The notes beneath the pieces are model-generated. The model saw only the letters and a list, made by a program, of their open reading frames with translations, was not told the DNA's origin and made no database searches. DNA of 37,879 nt from a virus. Each line of letters opens with the position of its first letter. The stretch's first letter is position 1. Shown piece by piece: positions 1-8,271 of this stretch. A program made the translations under genes and the position numbers. The DNA is taken from IMG/VR virus record IMGVR_UViG_3300017744_000042, positions 1 through 37,879 of that record; one strand, written 5' to 3'.

Positions 1-454
1 TTCCAGTAATTGTTTCTGTTTGTGTAATAATATCTGCAGGATTTATCATAGCAAAATCTACTGCACCTGCAGCTATTGTTGTAGCTACATCTTGTGTAGC
101 TGAAGCTAATGTACCTGTAATATCTCCTGTTAGAGCTATGTCATTAACTCTGTCATGTATATCTTCAAAATGTTGTTTAACTACTGCAAGTCTTACCTTA
201 GTACCTGATGAGTGTGTTGGACCACTATTATCACCATCTAAATCTCTGTTAATAGTAGCAGCAGCGTGGTCATCTCCTGTTGACCAAAAAACTATTTCTC
301 TGTTGTCACTATCAGGGTCTATTACAAAATATGCAGGACTATTAATTCCTGGGTCTGCAGCTAAATTCATTGTACCTGTTGGTCCACCGGCACTTAACTG
401 TGCAGCTAATGTAGTTTCAAAAGCGTTTACTATATTAGATTCTTGTGCTGTCAT
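1..454 (-). CDS. tail-fibre-like structural protein, partial (3' end beyond window)
   Basis: The reading frame opens with ATG at 454 behind a good ribosome site (GGAGAAGA) and stays open for 151 codons to the left edge, so the C-terminus is missing. The N-terminal half is acidic and polar. It has a segment like those that begin phage fibre or neck proteins (FVIDPDSDNREIVFWS near residues 43-58) and then a Thr/Ala/Gly-rich stretch (TGDITGTLASATQDVATTIA, near residues 110-130) typical of trimeric fibre shafts. It lies 24 bases downstream of the 640-aa Asp-box protein and is last in the visible morphogenesis operon, where adsorption proteins usually sit. The exact role is inferred from composition and position; no catalytic motif is visible. 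Confidence 0.7.
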   Translation of the reverse strand, partial: MTAQESNIVNAFETTLAAQLSAGGPTGTMNLAADPGINSPAYFVIDPDSDNREIVFWSTGDDHAAATINRDLDGDNSGPTHSSGTKVRLAVVKQHFEDIHDRVNDIALTGDITGTLASATQDVATTIAAGAVDFAMINPADIITQTETITG

Positions 455-478
455 TCTTCTCCATTATATACTATTTTT

Positions 479-2401
479 TTATCCAAATCTCATTATTCCA
501 AAACCATTTACTCCAGGTACATTACCTGATGTAACTTGGCTAAAGGTTGTTTGTCTTGTACCTCTGACAGTTAGTATAGCATATTGTGTGACGCTGCCAA
601 CATTTGGATTACTTTGTATTGGGTAGCTTATCTTTTCTACAACACCTCTAACTATCTCAGCAGGGTCATATAGTTCTAAAGTTATAGCAGCTCCTTCTTT
701 TTCTTTTAAAGATTGATAAATAGTTTCACCTAAATTCTTAACAAGGATTGGTTTTCTGTATGGTCTCTCTACTCTATCAGATATGTTTACTGGTATCTGT
801 ATAACTATAAGCTCTGGTCTTGCTAATGCTCTTACTTTAAATGCTTTAAACTTAGGAGAGTTAATTTGATTAGGAGATTTTAAAACAACTTTTGCTACAA
901 CATATCTTGCTACCCTTTGTAGCTGTACTGCTTCTTCACCTACTCCTGATAAGACGTTAACTTCTAAATCCCAAGTACTATCAGTACTATCGTTAATAGA
1001 TTCGTACTTATTTGATAAATGTAATTCTACAGTATTGCTATCTGATAACGCTTCCACCTCAAGACTTGCTTCTACAAACTGTTTATTTTCCGCAGTGAAG
1101 AAATCTGCAGGGGGTGCTATAAGAAAACCTTCTTGTTCATATGTAGATGTTTGTTTGTATACACCATCTGAACTTACAGTGAACAAAAACTTTTCATTAA
1201 CACTTACTATATTATGTACAGCTCCACCTGCACTAGCTTTATAATACCTAGCTATACCTGATGTAGGTAAATAATATCTCCATAGAAAACTTGTACTAGC
1301 TGTTTCTTTTACACCTATGTAAACACTATCCCTAGTAGTAAACAAAGCGTTAGGTGAATTATCTTGACTGTCTACATCCCATTGTTTTATTAATTGATTT
1401 TGTGTCAATATAAATAAATCCTCTGCGACTGTTAGAGTTGCACGGTATAATCTTCCTATCACTTTAGTACCTGTCTGTACTTCTTTAGTTCCATAAAAGA
1501 CTATACCCTGTGACTCTACTATGCAAGTAGGTTGCTCTCCTGATATTTCTGTCTGACCCTTAGCAGTAAATGTTCCACTAACATCTTTGATTGAATAGAT
1601 TCTACCATCAGTAGCAGTTGCTAATACTACAGCTCCTGCATCTGTTACATCTGTAAAGCTTTGTCCTGAAGGCAATGTTATTATTGCAGAGCCAACAGTT
1701 GTAGCTCCATCATAAGAATGTATTGAACTCCCTATAGTAACTAAGAACTGACCTTTTACTGAAAATATTTTATCATAAATAGCAGCAGACATTTTCTGAG
1801 TAGAGGTGCCACCACTTGTTAGTGTTTCTATTTCACCTGCTGAACCATTGTTAGCTGTTATATAAAGTAAGTCACCATGTGTAGCTAAACCTTTTATTTG
1901 ATAACCTGCGGTTAAACCTTCAGTCACTGTACCCCATGTATTACCACCATCATCTGACTTGTATAATGTTTCATCATCAGATACATATATCCTTGTGCCT
2001 ACTACTGCCATGTGATTTACAGCAGAAGATAATGCTTGACCTTTTTCTGTAGTGTGTAGTAACTGTACGTTATATCCCTTACCTAAGTCTGTATTAAAAA
2101 CATCTACACCTTGGCTATCCCAGAATCTTCTTACATCATCTGGTTTACCATTAGCCTTATGTGCTGAGTCTAAGTTAGAACCACCACTAAAATCATTCCT
2201 AGAATATATACGTCCTAAGTTAGATGTAAAGTCTTCAGGGTTTTGTCTGACATTAACTCCAGCATCCTGGACTTCTGATGACTGTATAGTCATCTCCCTA
2301 CCACTACCTATAGCACTTCTATATAATTGATTGTCTATACGAAAGTCATAACCTTTTCTTTTAGGGTTATTTTCTTCTGCTTGCGTAGTAAGTCTAGGCA
2401 T
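479..2401 (-). CDS. Tail-associated protein with Asp-box (beta-propeller-like) repeat
   Basis: This is a 640-aa protein. Residues 149-156 read SDDGGNTW, a textbook Asp-box (BNR) motif. Around it is a long series of beta-strand-like segments with the rhythm of a propeller (for example GTRIYVSDDETLYKS, GDLLYITANNG, KGQFLVTIGSSIHSYDG), ending near residue 440. The C-terminal 200 residues look like a separate beta-rich domain, possibly for attachment to the tail. Its ATG at 2401 overlaps the previous stop by one base (TAATG), so translation is coupled. A receptor-facing or tail-hub role is inferred from its place between the connector-like gene and the fibre-like gene. I see no sialidase catalytic residues, so the repeats are probably structural. 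Confidence 0.75.
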   Translation of the reverse strand: MPRLTTQAEENNPKRKGYDFRIDNQLYRSAIGSGREMTIQSSEVQDAGVNVRQNPEDFTSNLGRIYSRNDFSGGSNLDSAHKANGKPDDVRRFWDSQGVDVFNTDLGKGYNVQLLHTTEKGQALSSAVNHMAVVGTRIYVSDDETLYKSDDGGNTWGTVTEGLTAGYQIKGLATHGDLLYITANNGSAGEIETLTSGGTSTQKMSAAIYDKIFSVKGQFLVTIGSSIHSYDGATTVGSAIITLPSGQSFTDVTDAGAVVLATATDGRIYSIKDVSGTFTAKGQTEISGEQPTCIVESQGIVFYGTKEVQTGTKVIGRLYRATLTVAEDLFILTQNQLIKQWDVDSQDNSPNALFTTRDSVYIGVKETASTSFLWRYYLPTSGIARYYKASAGGAVHNIVSVNEKFLFTVSSDGVYKQTSTYEQEGFLIAPPADFFTAENKQFVEASLEVEALSDSNTVELHLSNKYESINDSTDSTWDLEVNVLSGVGEEAVQLQRVARYVVAKVVLKSPNQINSPKFKAFKVRALARPELIVIQIPVNISDRVERPYRKPILVKNLGETIYQSLKEKEGAAITLELYDPAEIVRGVVEKISYPIQSNPNVGSVTQYAILTVRGTRQTTFSQVTSGNVPGVNGFGIMRFG

Positions 2402-3393
2402 TAACTGTATGCTATCTTATTAATAGTTACTGGTTCAGGGTACCTAGCTCTTAAATCCTTTCGTGCTTGTGTTATCAAAGCAGTTTGGTATTGGAGTAAA
2501 GAGTTTCTTATTGTTGATGCAGAGTTAACAGGAAATGTATTTACACTCATTTGGTCTGTTATATAGTCTGCTGTAGCTGTTGGTATATCTCTACCTGATA
2601 TTAGTTGAGCTGCTACTCCTGTCATAATAATAGGTTCGTACTCGTCCTCTAAACCTACTGTAGATAGAGTATCATCTTCTTGTGTAGGAGTTACAAACTT
2701 CTTTTTAAATGTAACAAATACAGTATGACCTGAAGCAACACTGTAAAACTGAACTGCTTTAACATTATCAGGACCATTGTTACTATAAGTAATTGTTTGA
2801 GAAACACCGTCATCATCTGTGTATGTAAAAGGATTTGGTAAATCTATTAACTCACATGAAACACCAGCAAATACTGTACCTGTTTCATCTGAGCCTGCAG
2901 AAAAGTTTGTGTTTTGTGATATAGATTTAATTGGTGCTATCAAATGATTATCAGTAGAACCACTAAGAGGCACGTAACCTACCTTAGCTACTATTGATTT
3001 AGTTTCTACTGCAAATAAAGTTGGATACAAATTTTTAATTTGGTCACATACTGCATCAAAAACATTCTTACGTGGAAACACAGGAGCAATTTTAATTACT
3101 TTATCTACAAGATGTACTTTTGCTGTTGTACCTAATACTCCTCTAGCAACAGTGACAGTATTGTTTACTGTGTCTAAAGATTTACACCTCATTAATTCTT
3201 GTTCACACTCAATGATAGTTCCTGCATCCATTGCATCTTCTTCTTCTTGTGTTAACAAATCTCCATCAAAAACTATTTCAGTTGCTGTTGCATTAACTTC
3301 AGTTTTTAATGTAGTGTAAGATTGTAAATCATCCATAGGTTCTAAGTATTCCCTATAAACTCTATTTACTAAGTCACTTATTTTTTGACTCAT
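2401..3393 (-). CDS. Head-tail connector-like structural protein
   Basis: This is a 330-aa protein that starts with ATG at 3393 in a TAATG overlap with the preceding small gene. The first 25 residues are helical and amphipathic. The middle is beta-rich (residues about 30-100 with the stretch TVTVARGVLGTTA, and 130-240). The C-terminal 80 residues return to helix. This helix-beta-helix plan, and the position just after the capsid and small head genes and before the tail genes, fits a connector or tail-tube-like adaptor in short-tailed phages. I do not recognise a named family, so the role rests on synteny. There are no enzyme motifs. Confidence 0.6.
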   Translation of the reverse strand: MSQKISDLVNRVYREYLEPMDDLQSYTTLKTEVNATATEIVFDGDLLTQEEEDAMDAGTIIECEQELMRCKSLDTVNNTVTVARGVLGTTAKVHLVDKVIKIAPVFPRKNVFDAVCDQIKNLYPTLFAVETKSIVAKVGYVPLSGSTDNHLIAPIKSISQNTNFSAGSDETGTVFAGVSCELIDLPNPFTYTDDDGVSQTITYSNNGPDNVKAVQFYSVASGHTVFVTFKKKFVTPTQEDDTLSTVGLEDEYEPIIMTGVAAQLISGRDIPTATADYITDQMSVNTFPVNSASTIRNSLLQYQTALITQARKDLRARYPEPVTINKIAYS

Positions 3394-3578
3394 TACGCTG
3401 CTCCTTCTTCAATTAATGATGTAGCGAAGATTGCTTGACCAAAGCTACCTAATGCAAACCATCCATCATTGGATGTATTGTTTGGATTAACAATAGGGAA
3501 CGAAGGTTCTAATGGTTGGTCAGGAATACTTTCTATATTAAGATTTCTTCCCTCTTTTAATATTAAGAGCATACTCAT
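3393..3578 (-). CDS. Small virion-operon protein, unknown
   Basis: This is a 61-aa protein. It lies between two structural genes, starts nine bases after the stop of the 109-aa gene and ends in a one-base TAATG overlap with the 330-aa gene. A ribosome site (AGGAGAT) precedes the ATG. The sequence is mildly acidic, rich in Asn, Pro and Ser, and has no membrane segment or known motif. Tight coupling on both sides is the main reason to accept it as real. A small head or neck component is a guess from position. Confidence 0.6.
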   Translation of the reverse strand: MSMLLILKEGRNLNIESIPDQPLEPSFPIVNPNNTSNDGWFALGSFGQAIFATSLIEEGAA

Positions 3579-3587
3579 AAGTATCTC

Positions 3588-3917
3588 CTAACTGTGTCTA
3601 AAGTGTAATACTATTTCTCTATCTGCTGCTTCGGTACCATTAGATGTAACTCTAATGTATCCATTGCTAGCAAAAGCCCAGCCACTAGGGTCTACTCTTA
3701 ATACATCTCCTGCTGAAACAGTGTAACTTACTTCAGTACCATCTGTTTCTTTTACGTCCATCCATGTAGTATTGTCCATTGAAAAATCAAATGTAATGGC
3801 AGAACCTGTCATAGCTGCAGGAAACTGTACACCACAGAGAAGCATTCCCTCTGTTTGTACACCTAAGCTGTCATTGTTATCTGCTGAAACATCTATTAAA
3901 GCTAATTTACTTATCAT
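3588..3917 (-). CDS. Beta-rich head decoration-like protein
   Basis: This is a 109-aa protein directly downstream of the major capsid gene. It is mostly short beta strands (ITFDFSMDNTTWMDV, YTVSAGDVLRVDP, GYIRVTSNG), the look of a small beta-sandwich. Its position and size match head decoration or stabilisation proteins. The ATG at 3917 has an AAGGAAG ribosome site. The 65-base gap from the capsid stop holds a small GC-rich hairpin that could lower its expression relative to the capsid. The function is inferred from context. Confidence 0.6.
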   Translation of the reverse strand: MISKLALIDVSADNNDSLGVQTEGMLLCGVQFPAAMTGSAITFDFSMDNTTWMDVKETDGTEVSYTVSAGDVLRVDPSGWAFASNGYIRVTSNGTEAADREIVLHFRHS

Positions 3918-3939
3918 ATCTTCCTTACTATAGCAGAAG

Positions 3940-3965
3940 AAAAGGGCGGAGGTGGAGTTCCACCC
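3940..3965 (-). terminator. Possible weak terminator or attenuator after the capsid gene
   Basis: Just after the capsid stop, GGTGG (3951-3955) pairs with CCACC (3960-3964) around a four-base loop. Read on the minus strand, the hairpin is followed after a few bases by CCCTTTTCTTCT. The stem is short and the T run is broken, so at most it is a leaky terminator or an mRNA 3' stabiliser that keeps capsid transcripts in excess. Confidence 0.3.
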
Positions 3966-3982
3966 TAATCTTCAATATTAAA

Positions 3983-5107
3983 TTATGCTACTGACTGAAT
4001 CTTGCAGTGATATGAAGGAGGTCCGAACTCGAATCCCATCTCCATATAAATTGCTTTACCAATTCTAGCGTTGGCATCTTGGTCTATGTCACGAACAAAC
4101 ATTGTTCCATATCCTGGGATATTTGTAAACACTGTTTGAATGTAAGCTAAGTCCAAGATAAAAGCAGAACCTGCAGGCATGATATCAGGGTCAATAACCA
4201 TTAGTCCGATTGAACCAAATGGTGTAATGATTGTATCGATATCGACACCAGCAACATTTCTATCTCTAGGAATAATTGTTCCTGCTATGTCAACTGTACC
4301 TTTAACAAGTTCATTGTTAAGGTCTAGTAATTGCTTTGGACTCACGCAGAGTACTGGCTGCGACATTGGTGCATGGTTGTCATACATTCTCTTTAAAGCA
4401 CCTGAAATGGTTTTAAAGGATATGACTTGTGATGCTCCAGTTCCGTCACCGTCTACGTCATTGTAGTAACAGTTACCACCTAATGGGTTAACTGCTGCAG
4501 CATTGTTGGCGTTCTTGTTTATGGTAATCCATACATCAAGACCATACATTTCTCTAGTTCCTGAACCAGGTGATGTGTTTGCACCATCTGAGAAAGAACC
4601 ATTGAATGCAAACCACTCAACTTCTCTTGCTACTTTTTCCATTGCTTTTTCCATTTGGAAAGCAAATTCGTCTGCCACTGGGCTACCACCAAAAAGAGCC
4701 AATTTATCACCAGCTGTGTTGCCACCTGTTCCATTGGAAAAGTTTGCAGCATTTGCTGATAGGTCGAAAGGATTTTGGTTTTGGGTAGATGCCAAAGCGG
4801 TATATGTCATTTGTACACCCTTGTGGAAAATCTGAGTTACATATGTGTATGCAGCTCTATCTCTTCCAAGATATTCTGTTGGTGCATTACCTTCTTGTGC
4901 CTTAGTTGGTTCTGAAGAAACGGTTGCATTATCTTCTACTTGGACTTGCCAAAATGTAGAGTTCAATACTTTACCGCCATTCAAACCACCAACTGCACTA
5001 AGCAAAGGTGTTCTTTGACCACCGACTTTAAACAATTCACCAGTGAAGTTATTAATCTGTTGGGCATAAATAGGTGCTGTTGCACTTAATCCACTTATAC
5101 TTGCCAT
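3983..5107 (-). CDS. Major capsid protein
   Basis: This 374-aa protein forms the head shell. It resembles the DUF5309/SU10-type major capsid proteins: an N-terminal arm (ISGLSATAPIYAQQINNFTG), then a stretch about TPLLSAVGGLNGGKV, a polar extended loop (ATVSSEPTKAQEGNAPTEY), a long spine-helix region with KAMEKVAREVEWFAFNGSF, and a C-terminal beta region with FGSIGLMVIDPDIMPAG. The length is ordinary for an HK97-fold capsid protein. The upstream neighbour is scaffold-like, as usual. The ribosome site is strong (AGGAGAAG before ATG at 5107). Its G+C is visibly higher than its neighbours and its codons look optimised, as expected for the most abundant virion protein. Confidence 0.9.
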   Translation of the reverse strand: MASISGLSATAPIYAQQINNFTGELFKVGGQRTPLLSAVGGLNGGKVLNSTFWQVQVEDNATVSSEPTKAQEGNAPTEYLGRDRAAYTYVTQIFHKGVQMTYTALASTQNQNPFDLSANAANFSNGTGGNTAGDKLALFGGSPVADEFAFQMEKAMEKVAREVEWFAFNGSFSDGANTSPGSGTREMYGLDVWITINKNANNAAAVNPLGGNCYYNDVDGDGTGASQVISFKTISGALKRMYDNHAPMSQPVLCVSPKQLLDLNNELVKGTVDIAGTIIPRDRNVAGVDIDTIITPFGSIGLMVIDPDIMPAGSAFILDLAYIQTVFTNIPGYGTMFVRDIDQDANARIGKAIYMEMGFEFGPPSYHCKIQSVA

Positions 5108-5132
5108 TGTTATCTTCTCCTATTATAAATTA

Positions 5133-5600
5133 TTACTTGTCTTCTTTAAGAGTTTCCATCATACGCAACTTAGCGTTAATAGAATCTCCTACTTTTGTGT
5201 TGGAATCTGTTACAAATTTCATAAACTCATCTCCTATGTTTTGTGGATTTGAATTTACACCAAGTTTATTGAGCTGCTCTACACGTGATTGAGCTTCTAC
5301 TACATTAGAAGCAAGGTTGTTGCTAGGCTGTTCAGAACTACTAACTTCTCCAAACTCTTGAGCAACAAAGTCTTTGACTCCATCAACAGTAACTTCACCT
5401 TCATAGAGTTTTACCACAGCTTTACCTATGCCCTTCTCTGCATTAAGTCCTAATGAACTTAAGGCTGAGTTCATAGCATCAGTTTTAAACTGTCTGTTTT
5501 CAGCTTTGAGCTTTTTAAACTCTTCTCTAAGTTGTTTAATATTATCTGTTGGTTCGTCCACTACTGTAGTTTCCTCAACTTGTTCTGTATTTTTTTCCAT
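5133..5600 (-). CDS. Capsid scaffold protein
   Basis: This is a 155-aa, highly charged protein immediately upstream of the capsid gene. Residues about 18-45 are a coiled coil (IKQLREEFKKLKAENRQFK). The rest is helical and Gln/Asn-rich, with a basic C-terminal helix (NAKLRMMETLKEDK) like those that bind the capsid shell. Size, charge and position are characteristic of scaffolds that guide head assembly and then leave. The ATG at 5600 follows GGAGA. It is the first gene behind the strong promoter at 5767-5794. Confidence 0.8.
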   Translation of the reverse strand: MEKNTEQVEETTVVDEPTDNIKQLREEFKKLKAENRQFKTDAMNSALSSLGLNAEKGIGKAVVKLYEGEVTVDGVKDFVAQEFGEVSSSEQPSNNLASNVVEAQSRVEQLNKLGVNSNPQNIGDEFMKFVTDSNTKVGDSINAKLRMMETLKEDK

Positions 5601-5674
5601 ATTTTTTTCTCCATCTTTTCTCTAGCATATTGAAATTCCATAACATTAATCGCTAGGTAATTAAAAGGAATTTT

Positions 5675-5708
5675 CACAAGGGTTTGCGAATAACATATAA
5701 CGCACCTC
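5675..5708. repeat. Copy 1 of a shared leader element (GAGGTGCGTT...CGCAA...ACCCT)
   Basis: On the minus strand this leader contains GAGGTGCGTT, a 12-base spacer, then CGCAA, ACCCT and TGTG. A second copy with the same blocks in the same order lies at 28093-28123. Both can fold with CGCA pairing to TGCG. This copy lies in the 5' leader of the scaffold and capsid transcript, between its promoter and the first gene. The rest of the 5601-5779 gap holds only the promoter and no credible gene. Confidence 0.4.
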
Positions 5709-5766
5709 GGCAACGTTATCGAATTGTGTGACCCTATTCTAAGCGGAACTCACCACGCTACTATAT

Positions 5767-5794
5767 ATAGTACTACTATTTAATACTGTGTCAA
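5767..5794 (-). promoter_or_regulatory. Sigma70-like promoter for scaffold and capsid genes
   Basis: On the minus strand, a perfect -35 hexamer TTGACA (5794-5789) is followed by a 16-base spacer and TACTAT (5772-5767), five of six matches to the -10 consensus. The -35 lies inside the last codons of the 356-aa gene. The predicted start near 5760 gives a leader of about 160 bases before the scaffold ATG. It would raise expression of the capsid block above the rest of the late operon using host RNA polymerase. The -10 lies in a palindrome (ACTATATATAGT). Confidence 0.65.
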
Positions 5795-6850
5795 GCCTAT
5801 AACAGAACCTGTTTGTGATTTAGCTGCACCAGATTGTACAGAGCTACCAGATAAATTCTGTGCTGTAACGTACTGTATTTCAGAAGCTATAGCCTCATCA
5901 CCAAATATCTGTGCTTCTAATACACCCATAGCTTTACCTAGTGTTACATCTCTACGTTGTCTTCTTTGCATACGAGCCAAAGCTTTAGCTGTTGCTGATG
6001 CTGTAGCAAAAGTCTTTTCTGATTGGTTTGTGGTTACACCTGCACCAGTAAGTCTTTGTACTGCCTCTAAGTCAAGTGCATCACCTGTAGTTCCTGTGTA
6101 TACTGCACCTAGCTCTGAAGCATTAAGCCTACCTTTAAGTACATCTTCACTTATGTTAGGGTCTATAGCTAATGCTAATAAACTTTCTTGTCCCATAGAT
6201 ACAGTAGTGCCTGTCTCATTTGTAAAATATTCATTGTAAGAATTTATAATAGAATTTTGTAATTCATCATCTACTCTATTAATAACTCTGTCGTGTATTA
6301 ACTTTACTCTACCAGCGTAGCTTTCAGGAGATGTATTGTTAGCTACTGCTCTAGCCCATGCTGATTTACCATTCTGTGAAGCATAACCATTAAGTCCATA
6401 AGCTGTTAAAGTTGTTAATACTTTTTCTAAACCTGATATGTATTCAGATTCACTCATCTTTAATGCACCAGTATTAGGGTCTACAATATTAGCAAACACT
6501 CTCTTGTATGCATCTTTACTATCTGTACCAAATCTCATTTCTGCTAATGCAAACTCTGCCTTACCACCGCTATTGTTATAACCTGATACATAGGAATCAA
6601 CTAACGTATTAGCATCTGCACCACCATACTTTTGTAACCAAGGTAACAATGTATAAACTTGTGTCCGAGTAGTAGTCGTACCATCTGTTGATGCACTAGG
6701 TGAACTTGAACTAGCATCCATTGCATTTGCTGCTGCTAATGCTTCATCATAAGATTCTGTGTATCCATTAGATAACATGTCATCCAGACTAAGACCTGTA
6801 CCTTCTAACTCTATACCTGTTAAATCATCTTTTCTATATAACGTTACCAT
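5780..6850 (-). CDS. Probable internal virion protein, unknown family
   Basis: This is a 356-aa, largely helical protein with a low-complexity Ser/Thr linker at residues about 45-62 and a conspicuous basic patch near residue 298 (MQRRQRRDVTLGKAM). It starts at 6850 in a TAATG overlap with the preceding gene. The region TGALKMSESEYISGLEKVL and the following helices resemble the EF/helical repeats seen in ejected or internal virion proteins, but I cannot name a family. Its place in the block between lysozyme and scaffold suggests it is packaged or forms part of the portal-proximal core. Confidence 0.6.
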   Translation of the reverse strand: MVTLYRKDDLTGIELEGTGLSLDDMLSNGYTESYDEALAAANAMDASSSSPSASTDGTTTTRTQVYTLLPWLQKYGGADANTLVDSYVSGYNNSGGKAEFALAEMRFGTDSKDAYKRVFANIVDPNTGALKMSESEYISGLEKVLTTLTAYGLNGYASQNGKSAWARAVANNTSPESYAGRVKLIHDRVINRVDDELQNSIINSYNEYFTNETGTTVSMGQESLLALAIDPNISEDVLKGRLNASELGAVYTGTTGDALDLEAVQRLTGAGVTTNQSEKTFATASATAKALARMQRRQRRDVTLGKAMGVLEAQIFGDEAIASEIQYVTAQNLSGSSVQSGAAKSQTGSVIGLTQY

Positions 6851-7311
6851 TATCTAATCACTACCCCTCCCATAGACTGCGACAAAGAACTAGCTAAGTC
6901 AGCCATGTATTTCTTATTACCAGTTTTGTATCCATAATCTAAGAATGATTTCTTTGCATCTTCATAACTCATATTGATTGAGTCCATAAATATCGAACTT
7001 GTTTCATCTGGTTTGTCACCAAGTATAGAACTGTACTGGTCTCTGTAATTACCTACAACTAAACCATAGTTCAATCCTTTGTCTGCGTATCTCTCATACA
7101 TTGGGTCACTATCAAATATGTTTTGAAACTCTTGCATACCTGCATTAGTATCTCTGGAATACAGACCTACTAATCTATTTTTTTCTGTTTCATCTAATGT
7201 ATTAAATTTACCTACACCAATTACTCTTTTTAATTCTGACAACGCTAAGTTAGATTGTTTGAAAGTATCGAAGTCTACAAACGCATTAAACTGTCCTGGG
7301 TTATCTACCAT
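6850..7311 (-). CDS. Virion-block protein, probably a 5'-truncated or split gene
   Basis: This is a 153-aa protein counted from the only canonical ATG, at 7311. That start has no ribosome site. The same frame is open upstream for 37 more codons with coding-like content (a stretch like FENYLGHKLGIDGYKIAKD), back to the TGA that ends the 282-aa gene at 7423-7425. The upstream gene is in the same frame, so the two may be halves of one 473-residue protein interrupted by a single TGA. Other options are a non-canonical start such as the ATT at 7411-7413, or a sequence error. The protein is helical with no known motif. Its stop overlaps the next ATG (TAATG). Confidence 0.55.
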   Translation of the reverse strand: MVDNPGQFNAFVDFDTFKQSNLALSELKRVIGVGKFNTLDETEKNRLVGLYSRDTNAGMQEFQNIFDSDPMYERYADKGLNYGLVVGNYRDQYSSILGDKPDETSSIFMDSINMSYEDAKKSFLDYGYKTGNKKYMADLASSLSQSMGGVVIR

Positions 7312-7422
7312 AGTATCTACTGTTTTAAATACATCATATAGGTTACTATCCTTAGCTATCTTGTAACCATCAATACCTAATTTATGTCCGAGATAGTTTT
7401 CAAATTGTTCAATCTCTATCTC

Positions 7423-8271
7423 TCATATTACTAATGAAGTTTCTAATGCTTTATAAAGTTCAACATTATCTTGTTTAAAGACATCTGCATTTAAACCTAG
7501 TGCTCCTAAAGCAGTATCTATACCTGTTGTTACTTTCTTTTCTAAAGATATGTAGTCTTGATTAGTTCGCGTTACAAGCTTACCATCTACAACAACATTG
7601 TACTTGCCAGGGTTGTCATCTAATGAAGCTATTGTTGCATTTAAATAGTCTAACTTTAATGTAGTAAATCCTTTACCTACACCTGCTAATGTAAGCTGTT
7701 CGGTTGTTATTGGATTTCCACTTGTTAAAGAATTAAATATTAAACCTATCGCAGGCATTCTTCCTTCTACTTCTTCATACAAGAAAGGATACAGTTGTTC
7801 TAATCCTTCCATCGTTTGACCTATCCAGTCACCTAGCTTAAGTCCTTCTGGTGTTCTAGCCACTGTAAAGTTTTGCATTGTAAGTCTTTCTCCACCAGTA
7901 CTACGTATTATATCTGCATCAGGTAAAACAGTAGAAATACTTGGACCATTACGTTCATTACCTAAACTGTCTGCGTCCCAAGTACTTGCATATTCTAAAG
8001 GTTTTAGACCTACAGCTTCATACATTATATAGGTTGAACCACCTGTAACAGAACTTACATCATATAAGAAAAATACTCTATTAGCCTCATCTTGGTACAC
8101 GTAGTCAGCAACCATTCTATCTGAATACATCCAGCCAACGTTTCTTGTTTTAGGTGGTATAGCAGAGTTAGCTTCTTCACGTGTTTCAAATAACGGAGTA
8201 CCTGGTGATATTCTACTACTAGGATATACTGGTTGTACTACTCCGTCTGGGTCTATATAAAAGTTAGACAT
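7423..8271 (-). CDS. Virion-block protein, unknown; may continue past its TGA
   Basis: This is a 282-aa protein starting at 8271 in a TAATG overlap with the 1514-aa gene. The N-terminal 130 residues are beta-rich (YIDPDGVVQPVYPSSRI, then repeated tyrosine-rich strands); the rest is helical. No family was recognised. It ends in TGA, and the frame beyond the TGA stays open and coding-like into the next gene, so the visible C-terminus may not be the biological one. Position suggests a virion component acting with the lysozyme and giant proteins. Confidence 0.6.
   Translation of the reverse strand: MSNFYIDPDGVVQPVYPSSRISPGTPLFETREEANSAIPPKTRNVGWMYSDRMVADYVYQDEANRVFFLYDVSSVTGGSTYIMYEAVGLKPLEYASTWDADSLGNERNGPSISTVLPDADIIRSTGGERLTMQNFTVARTPEGLKLGDWIGQTMEGLEQLYPFLYEEVEGRMPAIGLIFNSLTSGNPITTEQLTLAGVGKGFTTLKLDYLNATIASLDDNPGKYNVVVDGKLVTRTNQDYISLEKKVTTGIDTALGALGLNADVFKQDNVELYKALETSLVI

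Noticed and set aside
138-626. 162-codon plus-strand open frame at the left edge
   Set aside because: It lies opposite two well-supported minus-strand genes, has no ribosome site, and its Leu/Ser/Pro-rich product is typical of an antisense shadow.
7423-7425. General reassignment of TGA to an amino acid
   Set aside because: TGA ends other well-defined genes in this window at sensible overlaps, for example at 15442-15444, 22720-22722 and 32480-32482.
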